NCBI RefSeq assembly: GCF_964204645.1 | Contig: NC_134030.1 | Coordinates: 12,152,278-12,216,277, forward strand | Source of the DNA: Tubulanus polymorphus | Taxonomy: Eukaryota; Nemertea; Palaeonemertea; Tubulaniformes; Tubulanidae | Direction: 5' to 3' | Length of the DNA: 64,000 nt | Shown here: in pieces, positions 1-9,769 of the stretch | How the letters are laid out: the number at the start of each line of letters is the position of its first letter | How positions within the stretch are numbered: the first letter of the stretch is position 1 | Notes under the pieces: model-generated | The model's database searches: none | Told to the model about the DNA's origin: nothing | Seen by the model: the letters and a program-made list of their open reading frames with translations, nothing else | Program-made: the position numbers and the translations under genes

Positions 1-136
1 TAGGGTTAGAATTGTGTATTCTCGCTGAGCAGCAATAATTCTTTTTTCAATGTGTTCTAGTCGTTCATCTTTTTTTCTCATCCCAGCTCCATTGGGCGTA
101 TCAAAATCGGGTAAAGAAAGCGGATTAGGAAAGAAA

Positions 137-175
137 TGGATCAAACTCTGGAAGAGGATCAGATACCTGCTGGTA
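137..175 (+). other. possible short first coding exon
   Basis: An ATG in good context (AAGAAATGG) opens a 12-codon frame rich in acidic residues that runs into a strong splice donor (CTG|GTAAGG). No matching second exon was recognised. It could equally be chance, and it is listed only because start context and donor coincide. Confidence 0.15.
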
Positions 176-370
176 AGGAAACTTACATTTATTTCATATC
201 TAAAATAAAATATCTCTCTTGATAGAGAAAAATATATAAATCTTATGAATTACTATTACAACTAGAATGTCGCTGAAGACGACTGATGCCCCAACATCAG
301 TGTAAAATACACCGCGAGCGTATGTCGACCTAATCATGAAAGCAGGAAATGAAAAATGCAATAGGCTTCC

Positions 371-613
371 GGTGACCTTGACCTTTGACCCATAGGACTT
401 AATATCTAATTGGTCACTAACGGTCTCTAGGGGTAACCCATCCATAAAATTTCAAAAAGTTATCTTATACCGTTTATGAATTAAGAGCCCAGAAATAAAA
501 AATACAAAACAGCTCCTGGTGACCTGGACCTTTGACCTACAGGGCCCGAAATCTAATCAGTTACCCACGGTCTCTAGGATAACCCATCCATAGAATTTCA
601 TTTAGTTATCTTA
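371..613. repeat. two tandem units (~147 bp) with nuclear-receptor-like half-sites
   Basis: Two diverged copies start at 371 and 518. Each begins GGTGACCT and continues with TTTGACC, then a shared block reading GGTCTCTAG and CCCATCCAT and ending TTATCTTA. The second copy ends at the TTAA used by the adjacent piggyBac element. TGACCT repeats spaced this way look like DR0/DR1 nuclear-receptor half-sites; no function is shown. Confidence 0.6.
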
Positions 614-720
614 ACCCTTTGGTGCCGAGCGAGGCCATATGGCGTAGGTTGTAAAAAGTGTAATAGTGGCGGTCTACGCCATGGAGCATAGCTTCACAGC
701 CCGCCATATAACCTCGTCCG
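611..720 (+). mobile_element. 5' end of a piggyBac-like transposon
   Basis: A TTAA (611-614) is followed by CCCTTTGGTGCCG. This matches the piggyBac rule of a TTAA target followed by a C-rich terminal inverted repeat. The next 100 bp holds imperfect palindromic blocks around GCCATATGGCG and CTACGCCAT, as expected of subterminal repeats. It lies directly before the transposase relic. The matching 3' end with TTAA was not found downstream. Confidence 0.5.
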
Positions 721-2341
721 GTGGTGACATCTAGCGGTTATTTTTGGCTTAATTTGTTACAGAGACATCAAACAATTGTATTAAAATGGCGTATTAAACG
801 TCGTAGAAACATTTTCGAGAGATTTGCTGATGACCGTTCGTCATCAAATTCGGCAAGTTCTTCCGGAGATGAGTCATTAGATAACGATCCTGATTTTGTT
901 GACACGGCTGCAGATTTAACCGTATCTAATGAAGAATCAGCGTCAGAACATGGCGATAACACTAACAGCTCGTCATTGAAAGTGAAACTGGTCAGTTAAA
1001 TGAACAGGCCCCCCATGAAATGAACAGGGCTGGGGATGGACCCCAGCAACCCCTTGGTGCTCAAATTGAATTTTCGGATGAACTTTCCAATGATAACTGG
1101 ACTAATGCAATAACTGTGCCTACTGATTTGAGGTTCAGAGTGGGGAATACAGGCCCAAACATTGATCTTAGTACAGTGAACTTAGCATCCGAGTACTTTG
1201 AAATTTTTTTCACAGATGCTGTTTACCAGTTTAAAGTAAACGAAACCAACCGTAATCAGGCTGCGAAATTTGCATCGTCTCCAAACAAAAATGAAACGGC
1301 ATGGAAAGATCTAACTGTCAATGAACTTTTTGAAAAGTTTTCTTGGCCTTATTATTGCAGTGAGCCTTGTGCAAATAAGGGGAAATATAAAACAAATATG
1401 AAGCAGACGCCACAACTTGACATATTGTCTGAATCTCGTGGATGTGTTCCCGCGTGACCGGTTCGTCCAAATCCTTCGATATCTCCATTTCTTTGATGAA
1501 CGGCAAGCACCCGATAAAAACGATTTGCTTTATGATAAGTACTATAAAGTGCGTTACTTTGACTATTTTCCTCAAAGATTTCGTGAGGTTTATCAGCCAC
1601 TGAGGCAATTATCAATCGACGAATCAATGATAAAATCGAAAGGCTGAACGCCAGGCCGAATTTTCAGGAAGAACAAGCCAATACGTTTTGGTCTCAAAGT
1701 GTTTATGCTTAGTGAAGCTAAGACAGGTTATGTTTGTAACATGCAGTTATCACAAGCTAACAGAACCATTCCTGATGGGCAAAAACTGATCAGAACTGTT
1801 TTGGATACTGTGACGCCGAATGATAATCTCGGATACTAGATATTTATGGATAACTGGTTTTCCAGTTTAGAGGTATTCGTACGATTAGCAGATCGCAAAT
1901 GGGAAGCATGTGGAACCCTGCGTGCCGCACGAGGTGGTCCGAAGCTGTTTACAGACAAAAAATCTGCCGTTACTAAAATAATGAAACCTGACGATTATGC
2001 GTTCTTGAAACACGAGACCCACGATATCGAGACCCACAATATTAGTTGGCGGCCGAAGTTTCCGTTCATCAGGGCCTCAGTTCCGGATTCAGTTACTAGA
2101 TCAAGCCATGGGAGTTCGCTTCAATTGAGGCCACGAACATGCTCCTGCTCTACAACCAACAAAATCACATTGTAAGGTCCACAAGCAGAGGTGCGAAACC
2201 CGTTACATATGTGGAGTTTGCTGTGTACGAATGTGTCCAGATCCATGTTTCCGTCGCTGGCATTACGAAGAGGACTACTTAAATAATGATCCTGATAAAG
2301 CTGGCAAGCCAGCTGCATTGAAAAGACTAAGAAAAGACTAA
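721..2341 (+). pseudogene. piggyBac-family transposase, broken
   Basis: The piggyBac transposase is a DDD-type DNA transposase acting on TTAA sites. Seen here: an acidic serine-rich N-terminus (721-999), then DDE_Tnp_1_7-like sequence in shifted frames (1020-1457, 1417-1647, 1846-2175). LSIDESMIK carries the first expected catalytic Asp and MDNWFSSLE the second. A C-terminal cysteine-rich finger (about 2174-2335) contains CGVCC and CPDPCFRRWHYEEDY in a third frame. The stretch that should hold the third Asp is missing or scrambled between about 2030 and 2170. At least three frame breaks and internal stops make it inactive. It sits just behind a TTAA/CCCTTT terminus. The family assignment is firm from the finger plus the IDES and DNWFSS motifs; the exact subfamily is unknown. 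Confidence 0.85.
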
Positions 2342-4140
2342 GACAGTTAACTGTGGTGTTGTAAATAAGTTTAATCAACAAATTGAACTTTAAAAATTTG
2401 TTGTCTGATTGTATCCTATATTGGACGGTTGAATTACGGGATTCTGAATAATTTTTCAAAAATTCTAAAATTGTTGTAATTTCTTTATTTTTTAATATTT
2501 TTCAGTAATTTTTGGAGGAGAGATCAAATACATGACAAGGATTCATATTATAAGGTTTTAGTCTATTTGAAAAATTTTCATGTATTCAGTGGTGGACATC
2601 ATAATTTATACTAAGCAGAAAATTTTGGGTACTTTTCAAATGGCCCACCTTGGACCATAGACCCATATAGTGTAAGGCACTGTGTAAGGCACTGTAACAC
2701 CTACTTCTACTAGGCCCAATTTTACCCGTATTTCTTATTCTAACGACACAACTCCAGTCACCAGCAGCACCAGAACCTCCTCAGCTACACTACAACAAGG
2801 GACAACAATCGACTACAACAGCAACTGTTGCGGCCAATAGCAAGAATGTAAGAATACTACACGAGACTCGAGGCCTAGCAAAATTTGTCGAATATCAAGC
2901 AATCAAAACCCTGGCTGTCGGGAATTTTCCAGAAGGAATTTTTGAGACTCTAGAGGTGCCATAGGAAGGGATTTTTATGTATCATGCCAAGTAGAAGCTT
3001 TTGAAATTTTTTTACATCCAAGATGTTAGACTCATGCCAAAAGAAAAACAAGAACCCCAAGGGGCACTATGGCCAGTAGCCAGTCAGCTTTTCATAAAAT
3101 GGCAAATGATGGATGATGCATTCTGCGGGTTAAATTTGTCGAATTACACTCCCAGCCTAGAGTCAATACCTAATAATTTTCACAATATAATCCTAGAATA
3201 CAAAAGTAGCACAGACAGCGACTGGATCTGGCAGAACAAATACCTCAGATAAATCTTTTCCCCTGGTCTTATTGACTTTAATGCGGAATAGAATTGAATT
3301 TTCTGAAATTTGGTCAATTAAACAAAATTGAATTGGATTTGATGTTTTTATTTGTTCAATAAAGTAAAATTGAATTGGATTTGATATTTTCTTAGCGAAT
3401 AAAATTTGATTGAATTTGTAGTTCGAGCACATGGCTAATTAGCATATCAGGGTCATCTATCCGATTTAAGAAAAAGCTAATTTTCCCGGTATTTGCACAA
3501 TGGTCAATGATATTTTCTGTAGTGCTGATAAAGATATTCCTCCCAAAAACCAAATCAACTAAAGCTTTCACAGAAATCGATCTTGAAATACAATTTTAGA
3601 TCTGAAAATAAAACCCGGAAGTAAAACGGTAGACGATACCGCGGGTTCACGTGAACACCTGCTGATTTTTTGCGGCTGAGCCAATCATAGAGGAGTCTTT
3701 GCTTTCTGATTGGCTTTTCAAAACCAATATTTTTGCAATCAGATATTCGCAAAAAAGCTCATATAAATTTTAACTAGGCCCTCTTTCAAAATTCAGCTAT
3801 GTAGAGTTTGGAGAATGGATAATGCTCTAATGAATGATTTGTATGAATATATGCTCAGTTGCACAGTAAAAGTGCCTTTACTCTGGAAACCATGTCATTT
3901 AAATTCGCTCCATTTGTATAGTAATAGGCTCAGCCTACGACTGGCCTAAAAATTATGTACCTGCCATCAAGAATTAAATGCCTGTACTTGGTAGTGAAAG
4001 ATCTGGCTGAATTTTTCTGTAGTCAGAACTTCTGTTTTCTTTGAATGTCTTGAAAAACCTGAATGTTGTCAGCTGTCGATTATGATGGAAATTAACCAAT
4101 GTACAGAAATTTCAGTATCTATGAGTGCAAGTGAACGACG
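2342..4140. other. no gene recognised
   Basis: AT-rich sequence. An open stretch at 3001-3252 (83 codons, rich in Lys, Gln and Trp) resembles nothing I recognise. Around 3290-3420 lies an imperfect run of AAATTGAATT-type words. No promoter, RNA gene or transposon end was identified. Confidence 0.4.
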
Positions 4141-4145
4141 ACACA

Positions 4146-4410
4146 AGTAGAGCAATATAAGACTACCAATGACAAATGCAAATTACCAACATGCCATGGA
4201 CATACTCCAACAAAGGTATGGGTTGCACCAAAAAGTTATAAATGCCTATATGTGAGCCTTATGTAATATACCGAAACCAATTCTACAACATTCCTTTTTT
4301 TGTAGGAAAAGCTACAAAGACACAAAAATTAAAGCGATTGAAGACAACATTGCCAACTACTTAAAATATGTGCTAAATTTACCAGAAGGTGTAAATTTTG
4401 TCGCTAAGGT
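4146..4410 (+). pseudogene. possible Pao/BEL-type gag (DUF1759-like) relic
   Basis: One frame, interrupted by a single TGA, reads NYQHAMDILQQRYGL, then a helix and an LP-type segment, followed by a Lys-rich region ending near 4408. The NY-x-x-A-x-x-x-L-x-x-R-[FY]-G pattern is typical of the DUF1759 capsid-like region in BEL/Pao retrotransposons. No protease or reverse transcriptase follows, so it is a fragment at best. The identification rests on a short motif. Confidence 0.3.
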
Positions 4411-4819
4411 AATATATATGTACATGTACTTTGCTATGAAGAATGATTGATAAATTCAGTCTAGTATTCTCGCTTGCCAGGGTTTAATTGCCACACGCTG
4501 AAGCTATCGCCAACACAAACCCTGGCCGCAAACCAAGCCATTTATGATCTAGTAAAAAGGTATATCACGAGATAGATAGTAGGAGCCGCATTGAAGTTTC
4601 TCTACCTTAAACCTGGATTTTCTCTGAAAATTGGTTTTGGTGAGGAGCTTGCATAAACTGGTATGTTTGAGGATAGTTTTGGGGCTCTAATGAACTCCCA
4701 CTACTTTATGAGCAGAACTGTTGCTGTATAAAACATTTATGAATTTCGATATTTTCGTTAATAAATTGTCTAAATCAGTGCGCCGTATACACAGCTGATA
4801 TGGTGATCACTCATCATGC

Positions 4820-5170
4820 TTGGAAAATTCGCGTGTGAATTGTGCAAACTGTATACATTATGAGTGGTCAAAATTAAAAAAACCCGACGAAGGAGCAAAC
4901 TGCTCGAACTGTAACAGAATAGAAAAACTTACTCCAAGAAGTATTAAAAAATGTCAGTGTACTACCAGAACTGAATACCAAAGTGGATATATTATCTGAT
5001 TCTATAGCTTCTATCCGAGTCGCCAATGTGAAGGGTGACCTTCAGGCCAACAAAACAGCATCAAATGCATAGGACGAAATTAGGAGAAATCTGCAAAAAG
5101 CAGTCGAAATAGCAAGTACAGCCTCTGAAACTACAAAGAAAAATGCTGAAAAAATAAACTCCCGGTATGC
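4820..5170 (+). pseudogene. LINE ORF1-like relic: zinc finger plus coiled coil
   Basis: From 4820 a frame reads CANCIHYEWSKL and then CSNCNRIEKL, giving two CxxC pairs about 20 residues apart as in the PHD-like fingers of CR1/L2-type LINE ORF1 proteins. After a frameshift near 4930 the next segment (to about 5165) is a heptad-like coiled coil containing KVDILSDSIASIRV, broken by a stop near 5069. It precedes the 5358-5678 frame and the endonuclease at 6727-7215, consistent with one decayed LINE. ORF1 proteins bind the element RNA; this copy is dead. Confidence 0.45.
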
Positions 5171-5357
5171 AGTTGCACAGTCGTGACTTATGTACAAAAG
5201 TGGTCTTAAATCTTAAGACTGGTCTTAAATTGTTAGATTGGCAATAGAACTGAGTTTGTCTTATGTCCCTAAAAATAGATGGCCCTGATAACCATTCCAG
5301 AGGGTTCACAGACTCTACAGGAAAACGGTTGAAGAGAACGGTCCATTATAGCCTGGT

Positions 5358-5678
5358 TTGTCAATTATTCCGACGGTGAGTGTGTTAGGCGAAACGCCTT
5401 CAAACTTAAAAACAGTGGAATATCAAGTGAAGACCATAGCCGAGAAACAGCCACCAAGATTCGCGAAAAAGTTACCAATTAAAAAGGCAGCAATTAAAGC
5501 AGGGCACAAAGCCTACTTTAATTGGCACGGAAATCTATTCGTAGATAACAAACCATATAGAGGAAACGGTAGTGACTTTGAATTGGCTGCTGACATGAGG
5601 AAACGGAACGAGGATAGCACACCAACTAAAGGGGTGTTTACGCGCTGCGCAGGATCCTGTACGTTTCGGAGACCCTGA
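5358..5678 (+). pseudogene. probable continuation of LINE ORF1
   Basis: A 106-residue open frame without a convincing start codon (it opens at TTG). It contains basic Lys-rich sequence and the segment KAYFNWHGNLFVDNKPYRG, resembling the C-terminal part of LINE ORF1 proteins that precedes the endonuclease-RT frame. Its position between the zinc-finger relic and the endonuclease relic supports this. The homology is weak by eye, and a search could overturn it. Confidence 0.3.
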
Positions 5679-5863
5679 ACTATGCTCAACAAAATCCAGT
5701 CACAATATGCCATAGAAACCTGTGTCCTCCAAACCTGACCCAAAATGCCCACGTATATCCTCACCGGAGGATGGCGACGCACTGCACCAACAACGACAGC
5801 TATTTAACCTGAACTTACCATTGAGCGGTGTATTGTCTGACATTCGTTGCGTCTTAGAAATGG

Positions 5864-6093
5864 ACTCTAGTATAACCGCAACCGAAAACAACCAAGAATA
5901 GGATATAAACTTATTGATTCTAATTTTTATTTTCTGTATTTTTTTTAATCAAGTCACATTTATGGTAACAATTGGTATGGTACTCTAGTATAACCGCAAC
6001 CGAAAACAACCAAGAATAGGATAAATAAACTTATTGATTCTAATTTTTATTTTCTGTATTTTTTTGAATCAAGTCACATTTATGGTAACAATT
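5864..6093. repeat. tandem duplication, 118-bp period
   Basis: Two near-identical copies (5864-5973 and 5982-6093) begin ACTCTAGTATAACCGCAACC and end TATGGTAACAATT. They differ by a few bases, including a 2-base indel in ATAAATAAAC. The junction CAAGAATAGGAT occurs in both and again at 6692-6703, linking the duplication to insertion of the Penelope-like element. Confidence 0.85.
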
Positions 6094-6691
6094 TTGAATT
6101 TCAAATTCGTCGTTCATTCACATGCACTAGTGATAATGTGATTTACTGCATTCTTTGCCTTCGATGTATCATGAAATACATCGGTGAAACATCCCGTCGA
6201 CTAGGTGATCGTTTCAGAGAACATTTGCGCCTTATTCGGAAAAACATCCCCTCTAATCCCATTAGTAAACATTTCAACTCCAACGGTCATGATATTAATG
6301 ATATAACAGTAATGGCTCTAATAACAATTGATAACACACATAAACGAAGAATTAAAGAATCCCAGCTCATGGAAAACCTAGGAACCCTACGACCATATGG
6401 TTTAAATCAGGAAGACGATACATATAAACGGTCATAAATGTATTTATCCAAATGTGAAAATTGAATGTATTAAATTTGTTCTGATTTATCATATCTCGTA
6501 ACTATGGACATGTGTTTCCATGGAAGTCTATGTAACTGATAACTGTAGCTGTTTGTTGCTGTACCGAAGAAGGCTTAATGGCCGAAATATCTACAACTAA
6601 AGATAATATAACAAGATGCACCTAACTATTACTTGCCTGTTACTTATTATATTACTATTACGGTGCGGGAGACAGACTCACTACAATACTT
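5904..6691 (+). mobile_element. Penelope-like element fragment inserted in a LINE
   Basis: The segment is bounded by CAAGAATAGGAT at 5893-5904 and 6692-6703. This 12-base direct repeat behaves as a target-site duplication, and a third copy sits at 6011-6022 inside the tandemly duplicated 5' edge. It contains a GIY-YIG frame and, after it, a motif GAAGAAGGCTTAATGGCCGAAA that resembles the degenerate hairpin seen downstream of such frames. The reverse transcriptase part is absent, so the element is strongly 5'-truncated. Confidence 0.6.
6093..6437 (+). pseudogene. GIY-YIG endonuclease domain of a Penelope-like element
   Basis: Penelope-like elements encode RT followed by a GIY-YIG endonuclease that nicks the target DNA. 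Seen here: the frame is open from about 6093, ahead of the GTG at 6138. It reads VIYCILCLRC, then YIGETSRRLGDRFREHL (the GIY-YIG core in its usual PLE variant, with the catalytic Arg), then ISKHFNSNGHD and a terminal LGTLRPYGLN box. These blocks are in the standard order and the domain is essentially complete, ending in TAA at 6437. No RT sequence precedes it. The domain frame itself has no stops, so this fragment is younger than the LINE around it. Confidence 0.8.
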
Positions 6692-6726
6692 CAAGAATAG
6701 GATGCAAGCTTAGAACAAGACATTAG

Positions 6727-7215
6727 CATAGTTAAATTCAATGTGTGTGGTTTGAAAGTAAAGAGTTTGTAAAAGAATTTCATGATTTTGTAAGATCATA
6801 TGATATTCTCATCTTGACTGAGACCAAACTGGATGACACCAAACAAGATTGGGAGAATAATTGTTTTATCAGTTTAGGATACCACCTAATCACCAATAAT
6901 CGTGAAAAAATTTCTAGGTTCCAGTCAGGAGGAAAAGCAATAGTGATTAGAAGTTGCTTTGCAAACAAAATTATAAGAACAGGAAAAACAAGCAATTTAA
7001 TACTTTGGCTTAGCCTCGATAATCTATTGATCGCAGGTATATAATTACCCCCGGAGACTAGCAGGAAGTACGGTGGCACACAATGTTTAGAAGAACTACA
7101 TGCAGAAATTATTTCTCACATAAAGCAAACGAGGAATACCTATGTCTCTGCGGGGATTTAAATGCTTAAACTGGTGCCCTACCTGATTATAACACATTTG
7201 ATTATGACCGAATAT
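6727..7215 (+). pseudogene. LINE apurinic-type endonuclease domain, broken
   Basis: The domain nicks target DNA for target-primed reverse transcription. A frame from about 6727 reads IVKFNVCGL and then DILILTETKLDD, the N-terminal and Glu-containing motifs of exonuclease-endonuclease-phosphatase folds in LINEs. It continues through SGGKAIVI and LLIAGIY. After a frameshift near 7040 the GDLNA motif appears at about 7155, followed by TGALPDYNTFDYDR with a TAA where an Arg would be expected. The SDH and RT regions are missing. With the ORF1-like relics upstream it forms one LINE, probably CR1/L2-like, split by the Penelope-like insertion. Confidence 0.75.
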
Positions 7216-7253
7216 ATTTGCTCAATTTCTCAAACCCAACTAATTTCTTTTAG

Positions 7254-8358
7254 ATGTCAGATGTTGTTGAAGAGAAAATATCAAAAATAAGTGACAAAAT
7301 CACATGCTCTGAAAACAAAATCGTTGAGCTGAACTTTCGCTGTATCAATCCAGCAAGTGTAATCCACAAAATTTAGCCTCGGGGTTTTAGGGAGAACTGC
7401 TGAGGGACATGATACTTCTTCATACTGAAGTCCATAAAAATGTTACCAAACTAAAATCACAGATATCAAGACATTTCGAGTGGCGATGATGCATATCTAT
7501 CACAGGCGCTCGATACATTTCAAGAAAACAATGATGCAACTGACAATAACAATGCAGTTATGGTGGATGAAGATGAAGCTATGAAAACATTACATTAAAC
7601 GGCCCACAATAAAACATATAATATCACAAAGATGAACTCTATAAAATAACCAATATATAGTGAAATGTAGTCCTTTTGATTAAAATAATTTTGGTTTGGT
7701 TATTAACTGCAGGTTTGAGTTTTTTAACTGATAATACACACTAATATAGAGGTGAGGTTTTGTCAGTACAAAATATTCTATCTAATGCATGAATAACGTG
7801 CCATTAATTTTGGTCTCATTAAATCAGTGGAAGAACTGAAAGTTGAGCAGAAGTACATGCAATGGCAGCTTGAAAGAGTGCTCCAAAATATGAATGTCGA
7901 GGAGCAAGATTCATCATTGCCTGACGGCTGCTTGTTACCAGCGTCATCGTTAGATGATATTGCCTTTAATGAAGCTTTACTGGCCGATCAGAAAGTGAGG
8001 ACAGCTAACAATCTTAATGTTCATAAATTGCAAATGTATTTCATGCCAGTGATATGTGGATTCTTCTACCAAAATGATGTTTAATTTTGGATAGTAAGCC
8101 CGATATCACACTATTTCAATAAGATTAATTCAATTATTACATGAATCATATGATACATGTACAATGCATATTCATTTTAGCTAAATGCTTCTGGTGTTTT
8201 ACAGGCTTCCTATTTAAGTATATATGATGGTGTGGATATAAAAGAAACAGTACGCCGAATAATGGACATCGTGACACACCGTCTTCCTTAAATACAACCG
8301 GACGGGAACATATATCAAACAGGAATTTGGAAGGCTGAACCTTTTTCATGCAATATGT
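7254..8358 (+). pseudogene. possible DUF4806-like exons
   Basis: Two candidate exons. The first (about 7829-7995) has a coiled-coil start and the motif SLPDGCLLPASSLDDI, followed by a GTGAGG donor. The second (about 8205-8357) follows TTTTACAG, reads YLSIYDGVDIKETVRRIM and ends at GTAAGT. The LP-x-x-LP and DxKxTVRRIM spacing is what I associate with DUF4806 proteins, a family of unknown function expanded in invertebrates. An in-frame TAA at about 8289 breaks the second exon. A short Lys/Glu-rich frame at 7254-7345 after TTTTAG may belong upstream. The family call is from memory of a loose pattern and is tentative. Confidence 0.3.
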
Positions 8359-8942
8359 AGTAAGTACATGTATATTACAATTTTGATTTTCAGTTGATCA
8401 AAACTGCCTCAGTAACGCGCTTTTTCGTGCATTTATTTTCTTAGCTATGTATTGCCAATTTTCAGTCATTTTTGCATCCTGAACATTATCTTATATTCAC
8501 GTAAATTGCTTTTTACATAGTAGACTAACCTCTTTTCTTTCACTCAGAGATACCAGAGGGCCTTCAGCAAATCCGCGGAAATTTCTGATGTTACAAGAAG
8601 TATAGAAAATTGAAAAGTCAGTATCACAGCAAAGCACCAACGAAGTGGGTGCCCGAGCGCGGGGGAGCTTGAAGCTAGAGAATTTTAGATTTTTTCCATC
8701 CAAGAGAGTGGTTTTCCATGAAGATACTGTATTTTTGCAACTGCATTACCGGCTTTTTTTAATCTATTATGTCACACCATGGGGCTGCCATCTTGATTTT
8801 CGCGTTAGTCTTGTGAGTTAGAAAATGAGATGGTTCGAATCCCATCAACGTTGAATGAGATATCAATCCGGATAATGCGGTGAATTCCTTGAAATAGAGT
8901 GTAAATGGAAGAATAGTGGAAAACGACTGTGGTAACCGCTAA

Positions 8943-8988
8943 TAGACTGGTTGCCTGTCAAATTCCGAGTATAGACTGGTTGCCTGTC
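8943..8988. repeat. 17-bp direct duplication
   Basis: TAGACTGGTTGCCTGTC occurs at 8943-8959 and again from about 8972, separated by 12 bases. It is a short local duplication with no recognised role. A B-box-like GGTTCGAATCC lies about 100 bp upstream (8832-8842) without a recognisable A box. Confidence 0.6.
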
Positions 8989-9150
8989 TAACATTGAATT
9001 GTCTAAACGCACGTGTATCTTCTTAACCGTACGGCGCCACTATCCGCTTTCACACCACCTCGCCTTCTATAGTGCACTATTGATTTTTTGAATGTTAACG
9101 TTAGAACAACGAACACGCTTATGATAGCGGCACCAAGTGAGCATCGTCAT

Positions 9151-9210
9151 TCTTTAGCCATCATCGCTAAGAATAACGATTCTTTAGCCATCATCGCTAA
9201 GAATAACGAT
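9151..9210. repeat. exact tandem duplication of 30 bp
   Basis: The block from 9151 to 9180 is repeated without change at 9181-9210. Each unit is itself a near-palindrome: TTCTTTAGC pairs with GCTAAGAA around CATCATC. Flanking GCATCGT and ACGATGC extend the symmetry. This looks like slippage or hairpin-mediated duplication. Confidence 0.9.
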
Positions 9211-9475
9211 GCTGTAATAGCGAATTGGAAGAGCTCACCCTACCCCCCCCCCTTTATTTTTACATCAAATTTACATTGATCTCGGAGACTACAGAATCGC
9301 GAGCAAAACAGCTGACATCCGCTGATCCGCAGAACTCTGGGATCCCTGTTCAATAAATTTGCCTTTTCAGGGCTGTCAGATCTAATCCGTCTCTCTCACT
9401 CTCCGAGACAAGTCATCTCTGGCATTCTCTTTTTCAATTACAAGGAACCGACCCCGACGAAAATATTAAAAATGG

Positions 9476-9690
9476 ATGTGAAAAGGATTCACAGCGCAGA
9501 GAAGTGTTTTGATTTGTGGAAAAACAATTATGTCAAAGAAATTTGACTTGTATCATTCTTGCCATCTCAGTCACCACTGCCCATGTTGAGAGAATGTTCT
9601 CATTTGTAAAAAGTATCATGGGAGATTGGCGTAATCGTTTGAATCAGAGCTGTGAATCCCTCAAAATTGAGGGACAGAGATCGTCATTTT
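9476..9690 (+). pseudogene. hAT transposase C-terminal dimerisation region
   Basis: The hAT C-terminal domain mediates transposase multimerisation. A frame at 9516-9761 reads ILAISVTTAHVERMFSFVK and then IMGDWRNRLNQSCESL. This is the conserved block (small-residue run, ER-x-FS, and RNRL) of Dimer_Tnp_hAT. A short out-of-frame stretch before it (from about 9472) begins MDVKRIHSAEKCFDLW. Nothing of the RNase H-like catalytic core was seen upstream, so this is a 3' remnant. It ends without a recognisable TIR. Confidence 0.75.
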
Positions 9691-9769
9691 TCGGGACAGC
9701 CATGAATTTCAGCATTTCAGCTTTTTTACTTAAATTATGCAGTTATCTTGTGATCAGGTGAAGAGAGCT

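Noticed and set aside
8832-8842. B-box-like GGTTCGAATCC
   Set aside because: No A box within 30-60 bp upstream; it may be a SINE scrap only.
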